The position numbers were made by a program, and so were the translations under genes. Below are positions 1 to 10,041 of a stretch of 64,000 bases of DNA, in pieces (position 1 is the stretch's first letter; each line of letters starts with the position of its first letter). The DNA is from Strix aluco (Eukaryota; Chordata; Aves; Strigiformes; Strigidae), in contig NC_133957.1 in the NCBI RefSeq assembly GCF_031877795.1, forward strand, positions 4,145,009 to 4,209,008. Direction: 5' to 3'. The notes under the pieces were generated by a model. The model was given only the letters and a program-made list of their open reading frames with translations. It was not told the DNA's origin and searched no databases.

Positions 1-3000
1 CAGATGGTATTTTTGCCATCACAGGCTGTCCTGCTTTCATTGAGGACCAGGTGTGCTCATTATTTAGGTTTGTTTCTGAAGAAAGTGTTAAGAAGGCTCG
101 AGTAATTGGACTTCCATAGGGACCATACCGATTATTTAACTGCTGTAAAATTTCAGAAAGACGTCTGTCCCATTGTCCTTCATGTGGTTTAAGATATTTT
201 TTCAGCAGTCCATTGGCTCGTTCAACTATACCATTAGATTGTGGGTAATAAGGTGTGTGAAATACCCACTTTATTTCTTTTTGCTTTGCCCATTCCTGTA
301 CTTCTTTACTAGTAAAGTGTGAGCCATTGTCACTCTGGATAGAATCAGGGACAGGTAAAATTGAGAACCATGAGGAAAGGCCTCGGATAGTATTCTGTGC
401 ATTAGCCTTTTGGCACTTGGTAGCTGTAAGGAGTCCAGATATTATTTCTACACCTGTTAAAATATATTTGTACCCAGCAGAGGATTTTAAAGGACCAATG
501 TAATCAATTTGCCAAGTAGACCACAAAGTTTTCCCCTCTTTAATGTGTAAAGGTGGTGCTTTGGCAGGATGGTCCATCTGCAATTTTAATTTACACTGGG
601 GGCACTCAGTGAGGATGGTTTCACATGTTTTCCTACTGAGAGGCCATCCCCGGCTTTGGGCTGAAAAGTAAAGTGCTTCTCGACCTGTGTGGCCTAATTT
701 TTGATGTAACCATTCTCCCAGTCAATACCATGTGGGGTCTGAGGAATCTTCAATATCTATTTTCCTAATTTTTGTCAATTCATCCACCCTTTGGTTCCAA
801 TTTGTAGCTGGTTTATTGTCATTAGCGTGAGCTTTTACCCATCCTATTTGGAATGGTGTTTTTCTGGCTATGGTCAATAGTAATTGCCAGTCTTCAGTTC
901 TCCAGATTGGTGATTTATTTATCTCCCAGTTTAGGGCTTCCCATTGACAAAGCCACTGTGTGGCACCTGCCCAGACAGCATAAGAGTCTACATAAATGGC
1001 TTTTGCTTCATTTTGTGCTGCCAAAACAACTGCTCTTAACTCTCCTACTTGAGCACTGCCTTCACCCTCTTCAATAACTTGTTTGCCTGTTTTGATTTCT
1101 AATGCAACAGCTTTATATTGCCATTTACCATCCACTCTTTTTGCCGAGGCATCAGAAAACCAGACACCCTCGGTTGGTGAATCTTCAGTGAAGGGAGGTG
1201 CATCTAAAATTGGTGAAGGTTTGAATGGTTGTTGTAATGCTAGGGGGTCAGTATTAATAGGCATTTGTAATTTAGAAACTTTTGTGTGTCCTTCAGTTAA
1301 TTGCATTTCATCTGCCACACCCACTAGATAGGCATACCATTTTCTAATTGTAGGTTTTTGTGCAATTCCCTCTGGGGGAGCAGTCCCTTTTAGGATTGTG
1401 TCTAATAAATTAAAGGGACCTCTGGTCTGAACAGCTTGTTCTTGACGTATTTTCTCAACTTGTTTAACTGCACGGACTAGAGACAAAAGACCCTTTTCCC
1501 ACTCTGAGTATCTTTGTTCAGTCTCTTTAAATGCAGTTGAGCTAAACAGTAAAGGTCTCTTTGGCCCATCAGGGCCGATTTGAAATAAGTTACAATAAGT
1601 ACCATGTTCTGCAAAACCCCATTCTGCTATAATAGGGTCACGAGGATGAACAGGTCCTAGGGATTGATATGTTTTTAATTCCAGTATTAGAGTTTTAATT
1701 GCTTCTTCATGTTCTGAATCCCATCTCCACGATTTTCCTTTTCGTAAAAGTGAATAAAGTGGGCGGGCAATGATGGAGAATCCAGGTACATGTTTTCTCC
1801 AATATCCTAAAGTGCCCATTAGCTGTTGTAATTCTTTTTTAGATTGGGGCATTTCTGATTGTTCTATTTTATTTAGAGTATCTGGTGGGATTGCTGCACT
1901 TCCAGCAATCCACCAAGTGCCCAGGAATTTTACTTCTTTACTTGGTCCCTGACATTTTTCAGGTGGAATTTCAATTTTTGCTTCATGCAATGTTTGCCAA
2001 ACTGTTGCTGCCACTTCTCCCACCTTGTCAGGAGAGGGTCCTCCGATTAGAATATCATCTATATACTGATACAGTTTTACATCTGCAGGGAGTGAAACTG
2101 TCTGTAAAAGTTCAGCAAGTGCAGCATGGGCAATTGTGGGTGAGTGTTTATATCCCTGTGGGAGCCTGTTAAAGGTATATTGGATACCTTCCCATGTGAA
2201 TGCGAATTTTTCTTTATCTTTTTCCCTTAAAGGGACCATGAAAAACATGTCTTTTACATCTAGCACTGCCATCCAAGGATGTGCAGCGGCTTGCAGTGTA
2301 GCAGTTAAAGCTGCAATGTTGGGAACTGCCGCTGTCAATGGGGCTGTACTGGCATTTAAACGCCGATAATTGACTGTTAAACGCCACCTCCCATCTGGTT
2401 TGCGGACTGGCCAGACAGGAGAATTGTATGGGGAGTGAGTTCGGGAAATAATCTGCCGTTTTTCTAAGTCTGCAATTACTTCAGAAATTCCAGTTCGTGC
2501 TGTAGCAGAAATTGGGTACTGTGGGACATTAGTAATTTTTGATTCGGGAAGTGCTGGAGCTGCACGGAGTACACGCACTGTGGCAGTTTGTTGATTTTTA
2601 TTATGGCTGGGGTTGGCAATTGAGCCAAAAGACCACAGACTGCCGTCTGGTAAACGCCAGGTCCGGCCGTTCAGTGCATCAAAACCCAGGATATTTTCAT
2701 AATGCTCCTTGATCGCAAAGCGAAGAGATGTTACACGTTTTTCGCCAGGGAGCAGTAAATTAACTTTTGCTGTCTGGCACACAGTGCTAATTCCTGTGAC
2801 TCCGGTAATTTTAACCTTTCGCCGGCCAGGTCGTATGCCTAGCTTATTGGCATCTCGCTGTGTAATTATTGAAATTTGTGCACCCGTATCAATCAAAAAT
2901 TTTATTAATTGATTTTGAGGACCAACTGGAATTAAAATGTAAGGGCCGTTCTCATTTATCCACTGATAAGCTTCTACTTGCCGGACTGGCAGGCCCAGTT

Positions 3001-3025
3001 GCCGTCCGGACCTTATCAGTTTTTT
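1..3025 (-). pseudogene. pol: pol (protease, RT, RNase H, integrase) of the outer class III ERV
   Basis: Pol opens in the -1 frame at the slippery site 3019-3025 and carries, in order: protease with LIDTGAQ near 2880; reverse transcriptase with LPQG and the catalytic YIDD box near 2050; RNase H with a DAS acidic motif near 1140; and integrase with WQIDYIG near 510, SDNGSHF near 325 and an E in GIVERANG near 215, which together supply the D,D,E triad. The frame stays open from about 3025 to position 1 except for one TGA at 722-724, between RNase H and integrase. That single stop disables integrase translation; the reading frame itself has no shift. The C-terminus is outside the window. Products would be the replication enzymes of the particle. 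Similar pol order in the 34-40 kb provirus supports the class. Confidence 0.85.
2963..3025 (-). promoter_or_regulatory. Gag-Pol -1 ribosomal frameshift signal of the outer ERV
   Basis: On the minus strand the heptamer A AAA AAC (3019-3025) is in the gag frame and is followed at once by the gag stop TGA (3016-3018). The -1 frame from this point leads directly into the protease. Nine bases downstream of the heptamer lies a hairpin: CCGGAC (3004-3009) pairs with GTCCGG (2981-2986), extended by GGCA/TGCC (3000-3003 with 2988-2991) across one bulged base. An enclosing 8-bp pairing, CTGATAAG with CTTATCAG (3013-3020 with 2963-2970), would cover the stop itself. Heptamer, spacing and stem match the known design of retroviral frameshift sites; function is inferred. 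Confidence 0.85.
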
Positions 3026-3193
3026 GATCCTGTGCTTTGCAACTGATCCTCTTGAGGGAGGAAAGGGTTATCTTTTTTTTTTCTCTGGGAGCTGGCGAAG
3101 GGGGGAGGGGGGGGGTTGGAGCATTTGGAGCGATACCTTTTTGAAATGCCTGAATCAGACTCAGAATGACGCCGCTAGGCTGTCTCTGAATCG
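3016..3193 (-). pseudogene. gag: gag 3' end of the outer class III ERV (separated from the rest by the nested provirus)
   Basis: This short stretch is the C-terminal end of gag, displaced 6.8 kb from its 5' part by the ERV-L insertion. It reads to the TGA at 3016-3018 in the frame that holds the slippery heptamer. It contains a run of nine C and a run of ten A on the coding strand, so a length change there cannot be excluded. No zinc-knuckle cysteines are seen, as is usual for class III gag proteins. Confidence 0.65.
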
Positions 3194-3198
3194 CGGTT
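3194..3198. repeat. Target-site duplication CGGTT, left copy (inner ERV-L)
   Basis: CGGTT directly precedes the TG of the left LTR and recurs at 10037-10041 directly after the CA of the right LTR. Five bases is the usual duplication length for ERV-L type integrases. Confidence 0.9.
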
Positions 3199-4061
3199 TG
3201 AAGTGCTAAGGCTTGGACAATAAGCCCAAGCCAGAGTTGACCTATAGATGAATCCTGTACATTTTATAACTGATAACCATTGTGCTATTAGGTATTATAC
3301 TAAGTTACAGCAAACCAACTGTTCTGATGTAAAAGGTGGGAATACTGAAGCCTGAGCAACAGGCCCTGAACTGAAACTGCTAACTCTGTATGTAGTCATT
3401 AGTGAAATATGCATAGAAGATGTAGTTTAAACAGCATAAAACATGTCTATCCTGAATGTATCCTTATATTTCTTTATGTGTGAGCAAGATAACAAGACCA
3501 CGGAAACAGTTGTCTGGCCTTGTGACCTTGCTCATAAATTAACTAGATAAGCAGGGAAACTCCCTTAGCTTCTCCCTTAAGCCCTGGCCAGGCTCTGGGG
3601 GGAACCTAACTGAGATGAAAACCAGATATTTCCGCTTAAAACAAAGGTGTCAGCTATTCTGGCTTACTGATTTTTAGGTATATAAGGCTGGGCCCGCTCA
3701 CAGCGACTTTGGAAGCCTCACCTACGGGTGGACGCACCGCGTAGGATTTCCCACTTGCAGGGAAAGGTTCTCCAAATCCTCGCTGTAACCGGGGCTCCCC
3801 AGCGACTGCGGATCTGGATGATGGTAACGTATGCAAGTGGTGATGTATCTTTCTTAATCACTATTCTCTCTCTCTCTCAAGTAGTAATGATTTGATGCAT
3901 TACCCTGTATTTTCCTATTTGTTTAAGTGCACTATTCTGTCTTTTCTTACTGTATGTTTTCTGTATTATTCTGTTACATTATTTAGTTATTTCTAGTAAA
4001 ATATGCCTGCTCTTTTCACTCTGGTGTCTGAGTTTAATTGATATCCCTGATCAGCAAAACA
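3199..4061 (+). repeat. 5' LTR of the inner ERV-L-type provirus
   Basis: Starts TGAAGTGC and ends GCAAAACA. A TATA box (TATATAAG) is at 3679-3686, followed by a GC-richer segment and a (CT)n tract near 3870. I see no AATAAA; AGTAAA near 3995 could serve as the polyadenylation signal. It is 863 bp, the same length as the 3' copy. Confidence 0.93.
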
Positions 4062-4066
4062 TAGAT

Positions 4067-4084
4067 TGGTGTCAGAAGTGGGAT
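4067..4084 (+). other. Primer-binding site, tRNA-Leu type (inner ERV-L)
   Basis: TGGTGTCAGAAGTGGGAT lies five bases after the 5' LTR. This is the primer-site sequence known for ERV-L elements, which take their name from tRNA-Leu. Reverse transcription would start here. Confidence 0.85.
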
Positions 4085-4093
4085 ACGACAAAA

Positions 4094-5668
4094 ATGCCGT
4101 TATTTAAATTTAAAGGTAATTTGTCAAGTCCACCAGAAATCCCTGGCTGGGAAAATTCTCCCTATAGTTCGCTGGCTCAGGAGTGGGCTAGGGTCGGAGG
4201 ACCGTGCGAACAATGGGAGAGCTGGCTGAAAGAAGCCGAGCCATTAGATGTTTTAAATTGTATGAAAAAGATACCTATTGAAAAAGGAAAAGAAATTACA
4301 AATTCAAATAAATGGGGATGGGTTTTGTTAACTGCATACAGAAAACAGCACCAGAGTAAAGAGAGGTTACTGTTAGAGCGCTCCCAGATGGAGCGGCAGA
4401 TGTGTGATTTACAGAGTCAAATAGTGATGTTGCAGTGCCAGAATAAGTTGCTTGCTGATAAGCTGGATACTTATCAGACAGTGGCGGAGAAAGCTGCAGT
4501 GCGAGTAGCACAATATAAGTACAAGAAAAGGAGAGGGCGAGTGAATCATAAGAAAGTGCATGCAATAATTGCAGATGCAGGTGTGCAATGGGACCCAGAG
4601 AAATGGGATGGTGATATTTGGGATTCTACAGATTCTGATGAGGCTGGTTCCACAGATGAATTTATAGATGCAAAACCTGTGTGGAGGCGAAAGATAGAAG
4701 TGGATCCTAATACTATGCAATCTGTGAGGAAGGATACCATAGAGGATTATACACAGCATGAAGTAAACGATATAATTGAGAGATTTAAGCAGAAACCGGG
4801 GGAACCCCTACTCTCTTGGATGGTGCGTTTGCATGATCAGGGAGCTGCAGGGATAACCCTAGATGAAAGAGATTCTAAAAAGTTTTTGATTTTAAGTTCA
4901 GATTCATTTGTGCAAGATGCATTTCGAAACAACCATCAGGGTATCCATTTGTTAGCATTGGCTGCTCTGGGATGTAATACCAAATATCCTACAGAGAATG
5001 ATTGGCTGGCATCTGACCGTCAGTGGTATACTTTGCGAGATTGTATACAGCGAATGAAAGAGGAAGGGATGAAAGCAGCTATTTTTGTAGGAGACGCTGA
5101 CTTTATGATGTGGCATCCTTTGTCGGTCACTATGAGAAACAGAGTGATTCAAACCGTTCCACTGGCATATAAAAATGTAATTATGCCCCTTTGCATTAAT
5201 GAAATGGGGGATCCCCTCGATGAAGTAATAGAAAAAGTGCAACAGTTACGTGACCTTGAAGAGTGGAGCCCCCGAGGGAGTGCAGGGAATCGAGATACTC
5301 GAGACAGCCCTAAAGGCAGTGAAAACAGGATTTCTCGTACGGAAATGTTTACGGCTTTGTTAAAAGACAGCATGTCTCATGAAAAAATTTATGGTATTCC
5401 AACTAACGAGCCGTGGCGAATATATACACAGAGAGGGCTGAATAAACCTAGCAAGAGAGTGCAGAGTGCTAAAACTAAGGATCCAGGGACAACTCAGCCT
5501 ATGGCACCCCTTCTCGAACCTCAACGGGACCCTCCATCTGCCCACGGAGGGCCCCCCGTGAGTGGATCACTGGTTCCGGGGGTGAAAGAGGATGTGGCAG
5601 CATTTTCTGACTTGTACCCTTTGCAGGAGGCAAGGGAGGGGAATCAATGTTATAATCAGCACATATGA
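4094..5668 (+). CDS. gag: gag polyprotein of the inner ERV-L-type provirus, 524 aa, intact
   Basis: An uninterrupted 524-codon frame from an ATG only 9 bases after the primer site. Residues 90-135 are rich in charged and leucine/glutamine residues and look like a coiled coil. The middle contains KPGEPLLSWMVRLHDQGAAG, clearly homologous to SPGEQICTWLLRCWDTGAAG in the 34-40 kb provirus, so this is the class III capsid region. No CCHC zinc knuckle is present; the C-terminus (from about 450) is proline-rich and basic. Gag would form the particle shell and package RNA. It is the only intact protein-coding frame of this element, unlike its pol, which suggests selection or recent copying from a source that kept gag. 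Confidence 0.88.
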   Translation: MPLFKFKGNLSSPPEIPGWENSPYSSLAQEWARVGGPCEQWESWLKEAEPLDVLNCMKKIPIEKGKEITNSNKWGWVLLTAYRKQHQSKERLLLERSQMERQMCDLQSQIVMLQCQNKLLADKLDTYQTVAEKAAVRVAQYKYKKRRGRVNHKKVHAIIADAGVQWDPEKWDGDIWDSTDSDEAGSTDEFIDAKPVWRRKIEVDPNTMQSVRKDTIEDYTQHEVNDIIERFKQKPGEPLLSWMVRLHDQGAAGITLDERDSKKFLILSSDSFVQDAFRNNHQGIHLLALAALGCNTKYPTENDWLASDRQWYTLRDCIQRMKEEGMKAAIFVGDADFMMWHPLSVTMRNRVIQTVPLAYKNVIMPLCINEMGDPLDEVIEKVQQLRDLEEWSPRGSAGNRDTRDSPKGSENRISRTEMFTALLKDSMSHEKIYGIPTNEPWRIYTQRGLNKPSKRVQSAKTKDPGTTQPMAPLLEPQRDPPSAHGGPPVSGSLVPGVKEDVAAFSDLYPLQEAREGNQCYNQHI

Positions 5669-5811
5669 ATTAATGGCCAAGCTCCAGGGCAGTGAGTGCA
5701 GAAGGACCGATGGCCCCATGTAGAACTTAAAGTTTTGGTTTTTTTATTTTTTTTCTTTTGTTGTTGTTTGTTTGTTTTTTATCTAGAACAACCAGTTCCC
5801 ACAAACTGTAA

Positions 5812-6910
5812 ATACCCTAATTGAGGATGGAGCAGAGGCCTCCTTAATATATGGGAATCCCAGGAAATCTAAAAGACAACCTGTAATTATTACAGGTTTG
5901 GGAGAAAAATAAATTCAAACTGTACAAACACAAATGGAAATGAAAACAGGAAACCTCCCAAAATTATTATATTCAGTCATGATTGTCCCCATTCCTGAAT
6001 ATAAAATCAATATAGACATTCTAAGAAGACTAACTTTAAATCTTTCTGATAGTCAGTATCAATTTGGAGTTAAACCCTGTATTAGTACCAGACCTGTTAC
6101 GGTCAGCAAAGTAAAAAAAAAAAAAAAAAAATGCCTCCTGAGCAGATCCTGGCTGCAACTAAGTTAGTTACAATGAGGCAATATAGAATTCTGGGAGGAC
6201 ATGAAGAGATATCACAGACAATTAGAAATTTATTAGATGTAGAAGTTTTGAGGTGACAGTCCGGTGTGGCCTGTCAAGAAAAGTGATGGATCCTAGAGAA
6301 TGACAGTGGATTTTAGAGAAGTAAACAAACATACTGCACTGCTTGCAGCAGCTGTGCCAGACACTGTCACTTTAATAGAAGAAGTTCAGAAACATCCAGG
6401 AACTTGGTACGCTGTAATAGATTTAACTAGTGCTTTTTTTACTATCCCAATTGCAGAAAAGCATTTGCTTTCCCAAGGATGGTTGCACAGCCCCACTATC
6501 TGTTACAGAATTGTAGCTGAACACTTAGATGAAATACAGCTGCCTCCTCACACACAATTAAGCCACTATATAGATGGTATTTTGATTTAAGGAAATGATG
6601 AGGAGGAAATACAACAAGTTCTTGAATTAGTGGTAGATCATATGAAACAGAAGGGTTGGGAAATTAACTCTGCAAAAATCCAAGGACCGTCTGAGACAGT
6701 GAAGTTTCTGGGAATTCAGTGGCATTGTGGGCATCAAGCCAGCCCCACATGGCCCTGACCACACCAGAAATCCATCCTATTTTACAGGACAACCTGTCTT
6801 AGTCAAACTCCCCATGGTGGGAGCAGTACTATTGGTATTGGATACCCAAATAAACAAGTATACCTGGAAAGCAAAGATGCTCATGGAAAGGAGCACGAAA
6901 TTAATACAAT
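5812..6910 (+). pseudogene. pol: pol remnants of the inner ERV-L (protease, RT, integrase C-terminus)
   Basis: Near 5825 a protease active-site relic (DGAEASLIYG, first residues altered) is followed by a stop near 5909 and an A-run (6113-6130). From 6300 RT is recognisable: VDFREVNKHT, AVIDLTSAFFTIPI, then a jump to QGWLHSPTICYRI, which shows loss of about 16 residues compared with the outer element. The catalytic box reads YIDG, so the second catalytic aspartate is gone, and TAA follows at 6588. Around 6725 sequence passes abruptly from RT to the integrase C-terminus (TGQPVLVKLP, DTQINKYTW), so connection, RNase H and most of integrase are deleted. Not functional. Confidence 0.8.
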
Positions 6911-9173
6911 GTGGATTATCCCATCTTTCTAATTATAACCCACTTCCGGTTCTCAAAATGAACCGAGAAGCTTTTCTTTCCTTTTTCTTGCAGGTAAACC
7001 CCCCGGAGAAAGATATCCTGAGTCACGACAGGGGATCCTTATGTGAATTTAAATTTTTGTATAGTATTGATGTTCATTGTCTTATTAATATTTCTAAGAT
7101 GTATTGTCTATCATTGCAAAAATGGCTTTGGGTGACTGTTCCCCTCTCCGTTGGTTCTGGGGGAAGCACCGGCTTCCTAAGTGTTAACCAAGAATGGGAG
7201 GAAAACGAATTTGTGGATTTAAGTCAGTTACCAGTATTATGAGCAAACAACAGACACCAAATCAGGGGAAGGTCCCTTTGCTAATGGGGCCTGGGCTTTA
7301 AAAGGTCATTACTGGGCCCATGAAGGCAAGATGGAAATACCAAGACCTAAACCACACATGCACTCTGGGCTGGGGGCATGGAAATCCATTTTCCTGCTGC
7401 AAAGGCAGACCCCAGCTCCAGCGAGCCAGACCATCTTCAGCTCCACAATTGACAACAACAACCAGAATATTTTCCCTTGTGATATGTATGTGTTAGTCTT
7501 ATAAGTGTCCATGTAAAACATCCTGTAATTGTACTTGTTCATGCAGACAACCACCTTCTTCCCCCAATCCCCAAGGACCGGGAGTACATCCATTAGGCCC
7601 AGCGTGGGACACATTTTAGTTAAATATGTTTGGTTAAAATATTGTTAATTGACATTGTTATTGTCACTGTTACCTTTATTATATGTTTGGTTAGGATGTT
7701 GTTAACCATTGTCAGTGTTAATATTGTTTTATTTGTTATTTGTAGTGTTATTGCTCATTTACCTTTGTTTAAATCTGGGATAGAAGTTTCTAGGCCCAGA
7801 TGACACATACGCTTTAGGATAAAGGGGCGTGGAAAGAGATTTTCCTGCTGTGTATGCTGACCCCAACTTCGGCAGACCAGGGCAACAGACTGCGTGGACT
7901 ACCACAGCCACAAACACTCAGTGATATATTACCAGAATCACGGAGAAATAATGGATAATATGTTAGTAATAATTTCAATTCACTTTATAGCCTGAGCCTT
8001 GATAATAATTTTCTTATTTGTTTTTATAATACATCTTTTTTGTCCCTGTGAATGTCAATCATGTAAACTGCCATTGTGTTCTTCTACTGATTCCTTGCAA
8101 CCTTAAAATCGGTTTGTAAAATGTTTTGGTTTTGTAGAGTTAGTTAATTTTGAGCATGACATGTTTGTTAGAGATGTTGTTAGCTATATGCTTGTTAACT
8201 GAAGATATTTGTATTTGTTAAAGATATTGTTAGTTACATGTTTATTAATGGAAAATTTATATATCTGTTAAAGATGTTATTAGTTATATATTAGTCAGAA
8301 ATATCGTTAGTTGTCATGTTGCACGCTATTTCTGTCCTTTCTTTCTCTTTCTCTTTATATCTCTATCCTTCGCACCACCACGAGGACAGCAATGTCAAGC
8401 CATGGGGCAGTGTGAGAGACTGTATTGCCTCGACATTGCTGCCACACCACTACCACTACCTGGCCTCAACATCCTGTCGCCATGAAGGAGTACGCTCTGA
8501 AGGAGATGAATTGTCCCCGAAGAAACCACCATATCTGCCTGAAGCCAGAACAACAACATCCTTGGCAGTGCCTGCCAAGCTGCGCTTGCGCACGAGCCAG
8601 GTGGAGAAGAAATCAGGGTGAGGAAGGCGTGCGGAAGCTGAAGACGCCACAGGCCGACACCCCTCCTCCAGCACGACCACTGTGAACACCTGGACATGCG
8701 CACCTGGAGGAACACGGGGCGGCACGTATGACAATGAGCTCCGTGGAAATGGGCGGACTCTTTGGAGAAACTGTGGGGACTTGGACAATAAAAAGACTGC
8801 GTACTCCTCTCTCAGGGCTCAGAGCTGAGATTTCAGGAGAGACTGAACCAACAGGACATCACTGGATTCGTGGTGGTAACTGATTTTGTTGCATCTCTTC
8901 TGTTTGCTTGCTTAGGTATTCTGACTTTTTCTTTCTTCTTCCCTCTGTCCTATCGCTATTATTGCTTGTTACAGGAAATAGAGTTTACAAGGTTGCATGG
9001 TATCTAACCTCGTTTGTGTCTTAAGATCACTACTAAGATCATTTAAGAACCCTCCCTGATATTGGATCGGGACACGCCTGACAAAACATCATCAACTGAT
9101 GAACGAAAACTAATGTCACTAACCATAGAGATGGTTTGAGAGCCATGATTCACCTATAGGTCAAAGGACCGAA
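6911..9173 (+). other. 3' internal region of the inner ERV-L without a recognisable gene
   Basis: About 2.3 kb between the integrase remnant and the 3' LTR. A good pyrimidine tract and AG (splice-acceptor-like) end at 6993. Segments near 7370-7480 and 7815-7950 are diverged copies of each other, both containing TTTTCCTGCTG and GACCCCA. A 100-codon plus frame at 8316-8621 resembles nothing I know and has no env features (no transmembrane segment or cysteine pattern). TTG/TTA-rich imperfect repeats occur at 7620-7740 and 8164-8313. I cannot identify the origin of this filler. Confidence 0.6.
8164..8313 (+). repeat. Three-copy 50-bp imperfect tandem repeat
   Basis: The units start at 8164 (TTTGTTAGAGATGTTGTTAG), 8214 (TTTGTTAAAGATATTGTTAG) and 8264 (TCTGTTAAAGATGTTATTAG), an exact 50-bp period with diverged copies. 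It lies in the non-coding 3' part of the inner ERV-L. Confidence 0.85.
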
Positions 9174-10036
9174 TGAAGTGCTAAGGCTTGGACAATAAGC
9201 CCAAGCCAGAGTTGACCTATAGATGAATCCTGTACATTTTATAACTGATAACCATTGTGCTATTAGGTATTATACTAAGTTACAGCAAACCAACTGTTCT
9301 GATGTAAAAGGTGGGAATACTGAAGCCTGAGCAACAGGCCCTGAACTGAAACTGCTAACTCTGTATGTAGTCATTAGTGAAATATGCATAGAAGATGTAG
9401 TTTAAACAGCATAAAACATGTCTATCCTGAATGTATCCTTATATTTCTTTATGTGTGAGCAAGATAACAAGACCACGGAAACAGTTGTCTGGCCTTGTGA
9501 CCTTGCTCATAAATTAACTAGATAAGCAGGGAAACTCCCTTAGCTTCTCCCTTAAGCCCTGGCCAGGCTCTGGGGGGAACCTAACTGAGATGAAAACCAG
9601 ATATTTCCGCTTAAAACAAAGGTGTCAGCTATTCTGGCTTACTGATTTTTAGGTATATAAGGCTGGGCCCGCTCACAGCGACTTTGGAAGCCTCACCTAC
9701 GGGTGGACGCACCGCGTAGGATTTCCCACTTGCAGGGAAAGGTTCTCCAAATCCTCGCTGTAACCGGGGCTCCCCAGCGACTGCGGATCTGGATGATGGT
9801 AACGTATGCAAGTGGTGATGTATCTTTCTTAATCACTATTCTCTCTCTCTCTCAAGTAGTAATGATTTGATGCATTACCCTGTATTTTCCTATTTGTTTA
9901 AGTGCACTATTCTGTCTTTTCTTACTGTATGTTTTCTGTATTATTCTGTTACATTATTTAGTTATTTCTAGTAAAATATGCCTGCTCTTTTCACTCTGGT
10001 GTCTGAGTTTAATTGATATCCCTGATCAGCAAAACA
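9174..10036 (+). repeat. 3' LTR of the inner ERV-L-type provirus
   Basis: 863 bp, matching 3199-4061 at a constant offset of 5975 with no mismatch seen on reading, including the length of the (CT)n tract. The polypurine tract before it is weak (AAAGGACCGAA). Confidence 0.93.
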
Positions 10037-10041
10037 CGGTT
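10037..10041. repeat. Target-site duplication CGGTT, right copy (inner ERV-L)
   Basis: Matches 3194-3198. Beyond it the gag frame of the outer minus-strand ERV resumes. Confidence 0.9.

Larger units (their letters stand above)
3199..10036 (+). mobile_element. Inner ERV-L-type provirus, plus strand, probably non-autonomous, nested in the outer ERV
   Basis: Two 863-bp LTRs (3199-4061, 9174-10036) begin TG and end CA, show no difference on reading, and are flanked by the duplication CGGTT. A tRNA-Leu-type primer site follows the left LTR, then an open gag (4094-5668), scattered protease/RT/integrase remnants (5812-6910) and about 2.3 kb with no recognisable gene. The element interrupts gag of the outer minus-strand ERV. 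Identical LTRs mean a recent insertion, so the pol damage was probably present in the parent copy, which moved with enzymes supplied in trans. Confidence 0.92.

Noticed and set aside
8316-8621. Plus frame of 101 codons in the inner ERV-L 3' region as an accessory gene or env
   Set aside because: No signal peptide, transmembrane segment or cysteine pattern, and overlapping frames are equally open.
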